Source: Amaricoccus sp003258405
GTDB taxonomy: Bacteria > Pseudomonadota > Alphaproteobacteria > Rhodobacterales > Rhodobacteraceae
Assembly: GCF_043226085.1 (NCBI RefSeq)
Contig: NZ_CP171225.1
Span: forward strand, 3,844,001 to 3,908,000
Length of the DNA: 64,000 nt
Direction: 5' to 3'
Below are positions 23,723-31,666 of the stretch, one piece after another; the stretch's first letter is position 1, and each line of letters starts with the position of its first letter. The notes beneath the pieces are model-generated. The model did not search any database. It worked only from the letters and a program-made list of their open reading frames with translations, and was not told where the DNA came from. The position numbers and the translations under genes were made by a program.

Positions 23723-24349
23723 CTAGCGGTCTTCAAGCAAGTTGGAAACCCGTAGGCGCAATTCCGGCAACAGTTCGGCCTCAAACCAGGGGTTTTTGCG
23801 CAGCCAGCCCGTATTGCGCCAAGAGGGATGCGGGAGCGGCAACACGCCCTCGGGCGCAGCGCGCCAAGCCTCCACCGTCGCGCTGACAGAGCCCGCGGCG
23901 CGCCCGAGATGCCAGCGCTGGGCATGTCCGCCGATCAGCAGGGTGAGCTGCACGGCCGGCATCGCGGCGAGCGCGCGGCGCCTCCAGGTCGTCGCGCAGA
24001 CCGGCGGTGGCGGCAGATCCGAGCCTTTCGCGTCATAGCCCGGAAAACAGAATGCCATGGGAAGGACCCCGATGCGGTTCCGGTCGTAGAAGGTCTTGCG
24101 ATCGATCCCCATCCAGTCGCGGAGCCGGTCTCCCGAGGCATCGTCGAAGGGCCGCCCGCGCTCATGAACCTTCATCCCCGGCGCCTGGCCGCATACGAGG
24201 ATCGGCGCCCGCGCCGAGAGCCAGGGCACCGGCCGCGGGATATGGGCCGTCCGGGTGCCCTCAAAGCGCGCAGCGCAGATCCGACAGGCGCGGATGTCCT
24301 GGGTCAGCGCCGCGAGATCCTCTTCGGCGGGGGGGCAAGTGTCCGTCAT
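23723..24349 (-). CDS. Uracil-DNA glycosylase superfamily protein with likely [4Fe-4S] cysteines
   Basis: A 208-residue protein of the UDG superfamily. Motif 1 reads GQAPGMKVHERGRPFDD (family 4 enzymes have GEAPG..E...G.PF), and motif 2 is PHPSWRN (HPS). A CRIC pair near residue 22 and a C-x16-C pair around residues 100-118 have the spacing of the iron-sulphur ligands of family 4 enzymes. The replacement of the acidic residue in motif 1 by Gln and the His after MKV suggest a divergent subfamily, so base-excision activity is likely but not certain. It is the first gene before sseB. Confidence 0.8.
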   Translation of the reverse strand: MTDTCPPAEEDLAALTQDIRACRICAARFEGTRTAHIPRPVPWLSARAPILVCGQAPGMKVHERGRPFDDASGDRLRDWMGIDRKTFYDRNRIGVLPMAFCFPGYDAKGSDLPPPPVCATTWRRRALAAMPAVQLTLLIGGHAQRWHLGRAAGSVSATVEAWRAAPEGVLPLPHPSWRNTGWLRKNPWFEAELLPELRLRVSNLLEDR

Positions 24350-24552
24350 GGCTCCTCACTAGACCAAAACCGGTTCGGAATGAAAAGCAAACTGAAAAGG
24401 GCTTTGGGGCTATCCAAGGAGTTGGAACAGAAACGCCTCAACCTCTCCCGGACATGGACGCATACCCGGCGTCACTGCGCTGGACTTTCTCTCGAATGTC
24501 ATGGCTACATTTGTGATGATTAAATGAGTTTTGATGTCTAATTTCACCTGTT

Positions 24553-24579
24553 ATTTTGATTTAAGTTACATATCAAAAT
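24553..24579. promoter_or_regulatory. Inverted repeat in AT-rich promoter region upstream of the DUF1326 gene
   Basis: ATTTTGAT (24553-24560) and ATCAAAAT (24572-24579) form a perfect 8-bp inverted repeat with an 11-base spacer. They lie about 55 bases before the DUF1326 start, within about 100 bases that are strikingly AT-rich against the GC-rich surroundings. This suits a dimeric regulator's operator overlapping the promoter. Confidence 0.45.
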
Positions 24580-24634
24580 TAATAGGAAATTATGATATTG
24601 TATTTTCTCCAAGAAGGACTCGGGGGGAATTGAA

Positions 24635-25249
24635 ATGGCAACTTGGCATATCCAAGGCAACTACGTGGAAACCTGCAACTGCAATTTCCTCTGCCCCTGC
24701 ATCACGTCCAATCTGGCGGCGGAACCCAGCGAAGGGGATTGCACGGCCGCCCTCGCGATGCACGTCGAGAAGGGTGAAAAGGATGGCGTCGATCTGAGCG
24801 GCCGGTCATTCATCGTGCTCCTGCATGCGCCGGGCATCATGGGAGCGGGCAACATCAAGGTCGGCCTTATCATCGATGATGGTGCCGACACCCAGCAGGT
24901 CGAAGCTATCACCGGCATCGCCTCGGGCGCGGCCGGCGGGCCGATGGCCAATCTCGCGCCGCTCGTGGGCGCCTTCGCCGGAGTCGAGCAGCGGCGGATC
25001 GTGTTCGAGACCGACGGCAAGTTCGCCTCTGTCAGTGCTGGCGATCTGGTCAGCCAGTCGGTTGAAACCGTGCCGAGCGCCGTGCACGAGGGCAAGCCGA
25101 TCTATCTGGAGAACACCACCCATCCGGTTTCGTCACGGCTTGCGCTGGGGCATGCAAGGACGAGCCACATGCATGCTTTCGGGATCGACTGGGACGACGT
25201 TTCCGGCACCCGGAACGGCCATCTCGCCTCCTTCAACTGGGCGGCGTGA
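24635..25249 (+). CDS. DUF1326 domain protein
   Basis: A 204-residue protein with the diagnostic N-terminal NYVETCNCNFLCPC, a cysteine cluster (C-x-C-x3-C-x-C) that looks suited to binding a metal. The rest contains FIVLLHAPGIMGAGNIKVGLIID and a late GHARTSHMHAFG with histidines. DUF1326 proteins have no proven function. It is followed seven bases after its stop by a DUF2182 membrane protein, a frequent pairing, which suggests a joint role, perhaps in metal handling; that is inference. Confidence 0.87.
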   Translation: MATWHIQGNYVETCNCNFLCPCITSNLAAEPSEGDCTAALAMHVEKGEKDGVDLSGRSFIVLLHAPGIMGAGNIKVGLIIDDGADTQQVEAITGIASGAAGGPMANLAPLVGAFAGVEQRRIVFETDGKFASVSAGDLVSQSVETVPSAVHEGKPIYLENTTHPVSSRLALGHARTSHMHAFGIDWDDVSGTRNGHLASFNWAA

Positions 25250-25256
25250 GCGGGCG

Positions 25257-26078
25257 ATGACGGCGCTGATCGTCCGCGTGCTGGAGCGGGAGAGGCTTGT
25301 TGTCCTCTCCTGCCTTCTCGCCGTCACCGGACTTGCCTGGCTCTATCTTGTCGCCGATGTCGCGCGCATGGGCGAGATGGCGGGGATGAGCTCTGCTCCG
25401 GCGCCGGATATGACCGTGACAGCTCCTGGCGGAATGGCGTCCGGCGAAATGTCCGCGGCCAGCGCAGCCGGGCCGTTCGTCATGACCTTCCTGATGTGGT
25501 CCGTCATGATGGTCGGAATGATGCTGCCAAGTGCAGCGCCCGCAATTCTGCTCTTTCTCGGCATCGCGAGAAATCGCAGAGAGCGCGCCGGGCCGGTCCC
25601 CTCGGCGCTCGCCTTCGCCGCGGGGTACATCGCGCTCTGGGTTGCCTTCAGCGCGCTCGCAGCTGTCCTGCAGACCTGGCTTGAGCAGCTCCGTCTCCTC
25701 ACGCCGATGCTGCGCTCCGCCAGCGCCGCAATGACGGGTTTCTTGCTGATTGGCGCCGGGGTTTATCAGTGGCTACCGGTAAAGGAGGCTTGCCTGCGGC
25801 AGTGCCGTGCGCCGCTCCAGACCTTCCTCTTCCACTGGCGGAGCGGCGCGATGGGCGCTTTCCGCATGGGGGCGCAACATGGACTCTATTGCCTTGGCTG
25901 CTGCTGGGCGCTGATGCTGCTGCTTTTCACGGCCGGAGTCATGAATCTCCTCTGGGTGGCGATGATCGCGGCCCTGGTCTTCGTCGAGAAACTCCTGCCC
26001 ATGGGCCATGCATTCGCGCGCGGCTCCGGGTTCCTGATGGTGGTGGCGGGTCTCTACTGGCTCGTCGCCGCGGCCTGA
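25257..26078 (+). CDS. DUF2182 integral membrane protein
   Basis: A 273-residue membrane protein with about six to seven hydrophobic segments (first at residues ~14-35). Family motifs: LMWSVMMVGMMLPSAAPAIL, the KEACLRQCRAPL block after a membrane segment, and GLYCLGCCWALMLLLF. The paired cysteines, many methionines (including a Met-rich periplasmic loop, residues ~36-70) and histidines suggest metal, perhaps copper, binding. The start follows the DUF1326 stop by seven bases. No transport substrate is established for the family. Confidence 0.86.
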   Translation: MTALIVRVLERERLVVLSCLLAVTGLAWLYLVADVARMGEMAGMSSAPAPDMTVTAPGGMASGEMSAASAAGPFVMTFLMWSVMMVGMMLPSAAPAILLFLGIARNRRERAGPVPSALAFAAGYIALWVAFSALAAVLQTWLEQLRLLTPMLRSASAAMTGFLLIGAGVYQWLPVKEACLRQCRAPLQTFLFHWRSGAMGAFRMGAQHGLYCLGCCWALMLLLFTAGVMNLLWVAMIAALVFVEKLLPMGHAFARGSGFLMVVAGLYWLVAAA

Positions 26079-26144
26079 GGAGATGGAGGTGCAGGGGCTG
26101 CCTCTACGCTGCGCCCGAAGGAGAAGGGCCAGCCTGTATATACC

Positions 26145-26166
26145 CGGATCTCACATCGGAGATCCG
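26145..26166. terminator. Hairpin between DUF2182 gene and kdsA
   Basis: An 8-bp perfect inverted repeat, CGGATCTC and GAGATCCG, with a 6-base loop, 67 bases after the DUF2182 stop. It may end that transcript; no T-run follows. Confidence 0.4.
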
Positions 26167-26328
26167 CCCGGGATGCGCGCCAGATGAAGATCAACGTCTC
26201 CGATTTCGGCGCTTTGCTCGTGTCTTTACCGTGAAAACCTGCCCTCTGATCCTCCCCGTCTGCCTTGGCTTTACAGTTCGCCTGCCCACGGGCTATCGCT
26301 GGTAACCCGGAACTGAGGGAGGGATAGA

Positions 26329-27183
26329 ATGACCGCCACTGAAGCCGCGAAGATCGTCCGCATCGGCGATCTGAGCCTGTCGAACGAGGCTCCCCTCACG
26401 CTGATCGCCGGACCCTGCCAGCTCGAAACACTCGAGCATGCCCTGATGATCGCCGAAACAATGGCCGGGATCTGCGCCAACGCGGGCGCAGGCTTTATCT
26501 TCAAGGCGTCCTACGACAAGGCCAACCGCACCTCGCTCGGCGGAAAGCGCGGTCTCGGCATGGCCGAGGGGCTCCGTATCCTCGGCGAGGTCCGCGCCCG
26601 GATCGGCTGCCCTGTGTTGACGGATGTGCACGCTCCCGACCAATGCGCCCCCGCAGCCGAGGTGGTGGATGTGCTCCAGATCCCGGCCTTCCTCAGCCGC
26701 CAGACCGACCTCCTTCTCGCCGCGGGCGAAACCGGGGCTGCGGTCAACGTGAAGAAGGGCCAGTTCCTCGCGCCCTGGGATATGGTGAACGTCGCGGCCA
26801 AGATCGCCTCGACCGGCAACGAGAAGATTATGCTCTGCGAGCGCGGAGTGTCCTTCGGCTACAATACCCTTGTCGCCGACATGCGAAGCCTGCCCATCAT
26901 GGCCCGGACCGGCTGGCCGGTGGTCATGGACGCGACTCATTCGGTTCAACAGCCGGGCGGCCAGGGCGGATCGTCCGGTGGTCAGCGCGAATTTGCCCCG
27001 GTGATGGCCCGCGCCGCGGTCGCGATCGGTGTCGCCGCCGTCTTCATGGAGACACACGAAGACCCCGATAGCGCCCCCTCCGATGGCCCGAACATGATCC
27101 CGCTCGATCGGATGGCCCGTCTCGTCGAGGATCTTATGGCCTTCGACCGCCTCGCGAAGGCAACACCGTTCGAGCCGTTCTGA
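26329..27183 (+). CDS. kdsA: 3-deoxy-8-phosphooctulonate (KDO-8-P) synthase
   Basis: A 284-residue cytoplasmic enzyme that condenses phosphoenolpyruvate with arabinose 5-phosphate, the first committed step to KDO for lipopolysaccharide. Family motifs are intact: LIAGPCQLE near the start, KASYDKANRTS, LTDVHAPDQC, the NVKKGQFLAPWDM block, CERGVSFGYN and DATHSVQQPGGQGGSSGGQRE. The latter two match class members that may or may not use a metal. A GGGAGGG ribosome site precedes the ATG. The gene stands alone, followed by a tRNA gene on the same strand. Confidence 0.97.
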   Translation: MTATEAAKIVRIGDLSLSNEAPLTLIAGPCQLETLEHALMIAETMAGICANAGAGFIFKASYDKANRTSLGGKRGLGMAEGLRILGEVRARIGCPVLTDVHAPDQCAPAAEVVDVLQIPAFLSRQTDLLLAAGETGAAVNVKKGQFLAPWDMVNVAAKIASTGNEKIMLCERGVSFGYNTLVADMRSLPIMARTGWPVVMDATHSVQQPGGQGGSSGGQREFAPVMARAAVAIGVAAVFMETHEDPDSAPSDGPNMIPLDRMARLVEDLMAFDRLAKATPFEPF

Positions 27184-27241
27184 AGCTACCGAATTCCGCT
27201 TGAGATCGGCGCCCGGGCTGAATAGAAGACGGGAACGCGCT

Positions 27242-27316
27242 TGGGGCGTCGCCAAGTGGTAAGGCAACGGTTTTTGGTATCGTCATTCGCAGGTTCGAAT
27301 CCTGCCGCCCCAGCCA
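27242..27316 (+). tRNA. tRNA-Gln(UUG)
   Basis: A 75-nt cloverleaf with an encoded CCA end. The acceptor stem pairs TGGGGCG with CGCCCCA. The anticodon arm ACGGT/ATCGT (one G-U pair) carries loop TTTTGGT with anticodon TTG at 27274-27276. The T-arm GCAGG...CCTGC with TTCGAAT is standard. It lies 58 bases after kdsA. Confidence 0.97.
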
Positions 27317-27479
27317 GTCTCTTCCGCCACGACAACGAATTGCCATCTGCGTCAGGCCGATCGGTGAGGCTCACTTCTCCGGAGGATGCTCCTTCGGATG
27401 AAACGGGGCAGGCCGCGCTCGTGATGAGGCGGCCCGCTCGAGTGTTGCACCGCGCGTTGGCAGCACGAGGCCGGAGGTA

Positions 27480-28991
27480 TCAGCGCAGGTCTTCGGGCAG
27501 GATTGCCTCCGGGATGCCCTGGTAGCAGACGGGACGCAGGAAACGGCGGATCGCCATCGTGCCCACCGACGTCGCGCCGAAATTGGTCGAGGCGGGGTAG
27601 GGGCCGCCGTGAACCATCGAGTCGCAGACCTCGACGCCGGTCGGGAAGGCATTGGCCAGAACCCGCCCGGCCTTGCGCTCCAGGATGGGCAGCAGGCGGC
27701 GTGCAAGCTCCGCATCGCCCGCATCCATATGGAGTGTCGCGGTGAGCTGGCCTGCGAAGCTCCGGGCGATCGCCAGCATGTCGTCCGCGTCCGCCGCGGT
27801 CACGATCAGGCCGAGCGGCCCGAAGACCTCCTCGGAGAGCACATGATTGCCGATCCAGTCGCGGCCGGAGACGAGGTAGAGAAAGGGCGCTGCGTTGCGG
27901 CGGTCACAGGTCGAGGTCAGGATCTCGCGCACCCCGGGCGCCTCGCCATAGCGCTGGGTGCCGGCCTGATAGGCGGCTGCGATCCCGTCGGTCAGCATGA
28001 CCTGGGTGCCGACGCCGGACAGTGCCTCGCGTGCGGCCTCGCTGACCGCTTCTGCCTGGTCCTCGAGTATGACGGCGATTCCGGGATTGGTGCAGAACTG
28101 GCCAGCGCCCATGGCGAGCGATCCGGCCCAGCCCTTGCCGATATCGACTCCCCGGCCTTTGACCGCCTCGGGCAGCAGGAACATCGGGTTGACCGACCCG
28201 AGCTCGCCGAAGAACGGGATCGGCTCGGGTCGCGCGGCGCAGAGATCGAAGAGCGCGCGTCCGCCGCCGAGGGAACCGGTGAAGCCCACCGCCTTCACGA
28301 GCGGGTGCTGCACCAGCGCCGCCCCGACGGCATTGCCGCCGCCCTGAATGAAGGAGAACGTGCCCGGATGCAGCCCGCAGCGTTTCACCGCGGCGTGGAT
28401 GGCTTCGGCGGCGATCTCGCCGGTGCCGGGGTGGGCGGCATGGCCTCGGACCACCACCGGGCAGCCGGCTGCGAAGGCCGAGGCGGTGTCGCCGCCGGCA
28501 ACCGAGAAGGCGAGCGGGAAGTTCGATGCGCCGAAGACGACGACCGGTCCGATCGGGCGCTGCATCAGCCGCAGATCCGGCCGGGGCAGGGGCTGCCGGT
28601 CGGGCAGCGCCGCGTCATGCCGCCGGTCGAGATAGGCGCCATCCCGGATATGCGAGGCGAAGAGACGAAGCTGGCCGACGGTCCGGCCGCGCTCGCCCTG
28701 CAGCCGCGCCTCCGGCAACCCGGTCTCGGAACTGCCGATCGCCGTGATGGCGTCGGCACGGGCCTCGATTTCCTCTGCGATGGCATCGAGGAAAGTAGCC
28801 CGCTCCGCGCGGGTCGAATAACCGAAGGTCCAGAAGGCGTCTTCGGCGGCTTCGCAGGCGGCGTTCACCTGATCGACGGTGCCGCTGGAGAAGTCGTGCG
28901 CGGTGCCTTGGGCCGGCTGTGAGCGGAAGGTCTCCGCGCTTGCGACCCAGTCTCCGGCGATCAGATGCTTGCCATGAGGGGTGAAAATCAT
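27480..28991 (-). CDS. Alpha-ketoglutaric semialdehyde (2,5-dioxovalerate) dehydrogenase
   Basis: A 503-residue aldehyde dehydrogenase of the NADP-dependent type that oxidises 2,5-dioxopentanoate to 2-oxoglutarate in oxidative pentose and aldarate pathways. Seen: VVVFGASNFPLAFSVAGGDTASA (a segment typical of this subfamily), FTGSLGGG for cofactor binding, the catalytic Glu in FFGELGSVNP, and the catalytic Cys in GQFCTNPG. It is the last gene of a leftward operon that includes an RraA-like protein, an arabonate-type dehydratase and a TRAP transporter, which supports a sugar-acid pathway role. Confidence 0.9.
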   Translation of the reverse strand: MIFTPHGKHLIAGDWVASAETFRSQPAQGTAHDFSSGTVDQVNAACEAAEDAFWTFGYSTRAERATFLDAIAEEIEARADAITAIGSSETGLPEARLQGERGRTVGQLRLFASHIRDGAYLDRRHDAALPDRQPLPRPDLRLMQRPIGPVVVFGASNFPLAFSVAGGDTASAFAAGCPVVVRGHAAHPGTGEIAAEAIHAAVKRCGLHPGTFSFIQGGGNAVGAALVQHPLVKAVGFTGSLGGGRALFDLCAARPEPIPFFGELGSVNPMFLLPEAVKGRGVDIGKGWAGSLAMGAGQFCTNPGIAVILEDQAEAVSEAAREALSGVGTQVMLTDGIAAAYQAGTQRYGEAPGVREILTSTCDRRNAAPFLYLVSGRDWIGNHVLSEEVFGPLGLIVTAADADDMLAIARSFAGQLTATLHMDAGDAELARRLLPILERKAGRVLANAFPTGVEVCDSMVHGGPYPASTNFGATSVGTMAIRRFLRPVCYQGIPEAILPEDLR

Positions 28992-29015
28992 CTCTTTTCC
29001 TTTTGCCGTAGGGGC

Positions 29016-29741
29016 TCAGCGGCTGTTTTCAGTTCGCCAGGCCTCGTACTTTTTCTGATTCTCGTCCTTCGTGCAGGGATAGAGCCCGATGATCCCGGCA
29101 CCCCCCTGCACTTCCTTAAGCACGAAATCCTCGTAGCTTTCCATCCCGGTGCATTCCTCGGCGATTTCGTCGGCGAGATGCGCGGGGATCACCATCACGC
29201 CGTCGCGGTCGCCGACCATGACGTCTCCCGGAAAGACCGGCGCATCACCGCAGGAGACGGGCACGTTGATGTCGAGTGCCTCGTGATGGGTGAGGTTCGT
29301 GGGCGCGGACGGTTTGGCAAAATAGGCCGGCATGTCGAGTTCGGCAATGCCTGCGGCGTCACGCATGCCGCCATCCGTCACCACGCCTGCGGCGCCGCGG
29401 ATCGCGAGCCGGGTGATGAGGATCGAGCCCGCGGTGGCCGCCCGCGCGTCCTTCCGGCCATCCATCACCAGGACCCAGCCCGGTGGGCAGGTCTCGATGG
29501 CAACCCGCTGCGGGTGGTCGGGGCTGCGGAAGGCGGTGATCGGATTACGATCCTCGCGCGCGGGGATGTAGCGCAGAGTGAAGGCCTGACCGACCATAAC
29601 CTCCTCCTTCGGCGCGACCGGCACGACGCCCTGGATGAACTGGTTGCGCAGGCCGCGCTTGAAGAGCGCCGTCGCGATTGAGGCGGTGGAGACCTTCTTG
29701 AGCTTGGCGCGGGTCGCTTCGGAAAGGATGTAGTCGGTCAT
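29016..29741 (-). CDS. RraA-family protein (HMG/CHA aldolase-like)
   Basis: A 241-residue protein of the RraA/4-hydroxy-4-methyl-2-oxoglutarate aldolase fold. Seen: GPGYTLR-like VMVGQAFTLRYIP, LVMDGRKDARAATAGSILITRLAIRGAAGVVTDGGMRD with the conserved G-x-x-x-A-x-x-G and R-D metal region, and the later VFPGDVMVGDRDGVMVIP. Members found in sugar-acid operons are thought to be class II aldolases or lyases, while E. coli RraA regulates RNase E. Context (between the dehydratase and the semialdehyde dehydrogenase) favours an enzyme acting on a 2-keto-3-deoxy sugar acid; that is inference. Confidence 0.82.
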   Translation of the reverse strand: MTDYILSEATRAKLKKVSTASIATALFKRGLRNQFIQGVVPVAPKEEVMVGQAFTLRYIPAREDRNPITAFRSPDHPQRVAIETCPPGWVLVMDGRKDARAATAGSILITRLAIRGAAGVVTDGGMRDAAGIAELDMPAYFAKPSAPTNLTHHEALDINVPVSCGDAPVFPGDVMVGDRDGVMVIPAHLADEIAEECTGMESYEDFVLKEVQGGAGIIGLYPCTKDENQKKYEAWRTENSR

Positions 29742-29750
29742 GTCTGGCCC

Positions 29751-31484
29751 TCAGAAGATGTCGGGTTCGCCGGCGGCTCGGCCGAAGTCGGATTGCAGGA
29801 AATCGAAGTCGCAGCCCTGATCGGCCTGCGTCACGTGGCGGGAGAACATCCAGCCCCAGCCGCGCTTGAACCGCGCCGGCGGCGGTGTCCAGGCGGCGCG
29901 GCGCCGCTCGATCTCGGCCTCGTCAACGAGCATGTCGAGCCGCCGGTTGGGCAGATCGAGCCGCACGGTGTCGCCGGTCCGGAGAAGCGCGAGCGGGCCG
30001 CCGACATAGGCTTCAGGTGCGACATGCAGGACGCAGGCGCCGTAGGACGTGCCGGACATGCGGGCATCCGAGATGCGCAGCATGTCGCGATGGCCCTGCT
30101 TGATGAGTGCCTTGGGGATCGGTAGCATGCCCCATTCGGGGAAGCCGGGGCCGCCCTGCGGGCCTGCGTTGCGGAGCACCATCACCGTGTCGGGGGTGAT
30201 TGCGAGATCCTCGTCGTCGACGGCCTGCTTCATCTCTGGATAGCTGTCGAAGACGAGGGCGGGGCCCTCGTGGACATGGAACTTCACGTCGCAGGCGGCG
30301 GGCTTGATGACTGCGCCGTCGGGGCAGAGATTGCCGCGCAGCACCGCGAGCGAGCCCTCGGCATAGACCGGGTTGGAGAGCGGCCGGATCACATCGTCAT
30401 TGTAGACCTGCGCACCATGGAGATTTTCGGACATCGTCCTGCCGGTCACCGTCAGCACCGAGCCGTCGAGCCGATCCCCGAGCTGCTTCATCAGGGCGCG
30501 AAGGCCGCCGGCGTAGTAGAAATCCTCCATCAGGTAGTCCTTGCCGGAGGGGCGGATATTGGCAACGAGCGGTGTCACCCGGCCGAGTGCGTCGAGATCG
30601 TCGAGGGTGAGGTTCACGCCCGCGCGCCGCGCCATGGCGATAAGATGCACCACGGCATTGGTCGAACAGCCGGTCGCCATCGCGACGACCGCGGCGTTCT
30701 GCACCGCGGGCGGGGTCACGATCCGGTCGGGCGTCAGCTTTTCCCAGACCATCTCCACGATCCGCCGGCCACAGTCGGCCGACATGCGCTGATGGCTCGA
30801 ATCCACCGCCGGGATCGAGGATGCGCCGGGCAGGGTGAGGCCGAGCGCATCCGCGATCGCGGTCATTGTCGAGGCGGTTCCCATCGTCATGCAGGTGCCC
30901 GCCGAGCGCGCGATGCCAGCCTGGATGCCGAGCCATTCGGCATCGCTGATGTTGCCCGCGCGGCGCTCGTCCCAGTATCTCCAGGCATCCGAGCCGGAGC
31001 CGAGGATCTTGCCCGCGTAATTGCCGCGCAGCATCGGTCCGGCTGGCAGGTAGATCATCGGAACGCCCGCCGAGATCGCACCCATCACGAGCCCTGGCGT
31101 GGTCTTGTCGCACCCCCCCATAAGCACCACGCCATCGAGTGGGTGCGAGCGGATCATCTCCTCCGTCTCCATCGCGAGCATGTTGCGGTAAAGCATCGAG
31201 GTGGGCTTGGTGAAGCTCTCGTCGACCGAGAGCGAGGGCATCTCGACGGCGAAACCGCCCGCCTGTGTGACGCCCCGCTTCACGTCCTGCACGCGGTCGC
31301 GGAAATGCGCGTGACAGGTATTGAGCTCGGACCAGGTGTTGAGGACGCCGATCACCGGTTTGTCGCGGAAATCCTCCTCCGCGTAGCCAAGCTGCATCAT
31401 GCGTGAGCGGTGGCCGAAGCCGCGGAGGTCGTCGGGAGCGAACCAGCGGGCCGAGCGCAGGTCCCTGGGGTCTTTTCTTGTCAT
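29751..31484 (-). CDS. IlvD/Edd family dehydratase, L-arabinonate dehydratase type
   Basis: A 577-residue iron-sulphur dehydratase that removes water from an aldonate to give a 2-keto-3-deoxy acid. Seen: GYAEEDFRDKPVIGVLNTWSELNTCHAHF at the N-terminus, the cluster cysteines in MGGCDKTTPG and GTCMTMGTASTM, and a C-terminal domain with PEWGMLPIPKALIKQG. This subgroup covers pentonate dehydratases (L-arabonate, D-xylonate). The ATG lies four bases after the stop of a 55-residue membrane protein, with GGGATAGGA as ribosome site. It is followed 9 bases later by the RraA-like gene. Confidence 0.9.
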   Translation of the reverse strand: MTRKDPRDLRSARWFAPDDLRGFGHRSRMMQLGYAEEDFRDKPVIGVLNTWSELNTCHAHFRDRVQDVKRGVTQAGGFAVEMPSLSVDESFTKPTSMLYRNMLAMETEEMIRSHPLDGVVLMGGCDKTTPGLVMGAISAGVPMIYLPAGPMLRGNYAGKILGSGSDAWRYWDERRAGNISDAEWLGIQAGIARSAGTCMTMGTASTMTAIADALGLTLPGASSIPAVDSSHQRMSADCGRRIVEMVWEKLTPDRIVTPPAVQNAAVVAMATGCSTNAVVHLIAMARRAGVNLTLDDLDALGRVTPLVANIRPSGKDYLMEDFYYAGGLRALMKQLGDRLDGSVLTVTGRTMSENLHGAQVYNDDVIRPLSNPVYAEGSLAVLRGNLCPDGAVIKPAACDVKFHVHEGPALVFDSYPEMKQAVDDEDLAITPDTVMVLRNAGPQGGPGFPEWGMLPIPKALIKQGHRDMLRISDARMSGTSYGACVLHVAPEAYVGGPLALLRTGDTVRLDLPNRRLDMLVDEAEIERRRAAWTPPPARFKRGWGWMFSRHVTQADQGCDFDFLQSDFGRAAGEPDIF

Positions 31485-31488
31485 TGTC

Positions 31489-31656
31489 CTATCCCGTGAA
31501 TGCGAAGATCAGCCAGGTGACGAAGAGAGTGAAGGCAAGGCCTGCGACTTCCGGCCAGTTGCCGAAATCGTGGTGGTCGCGCTTCTCCTCGGCCGCGAAG
31601 GCGGCTGCGGGGAGATCGTCTTCCTGACGGGCAAGGTCCTCGTCGGTCGTTTTCAT
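31489..31656 (-). CDS. 55-residue single-span membrane protein in the TRAP operon
   Basis: A small gene between dctM and the dehydratase. The 55-residue product has an acidic, charged N-terminal half (DEDLARQEDDLPA, then EEKRDHHDFGNWPEV) and one hydrophobic segment at the C-terminus (VAGLAFTLFVTWLIFAFTG), so it should span the inner membrane once with the tail outside. A very strong ribosome site, AGGAGGGAG, precedes its ATG by five bases, and the dehydratase gene starts just after its stop, so it is almost certainly translated. No family is recognised; it may be a TRAP accessory subunit. Confidence 0.8.
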   Translation of the reverse strand: MKTTDEDLARQEDDLPAAAFAAEEKRDHHDFGNWPEVAGLAFTLFVTWLIFAFTG

Positions 31657-31666
31657 TGCTCCCTCC

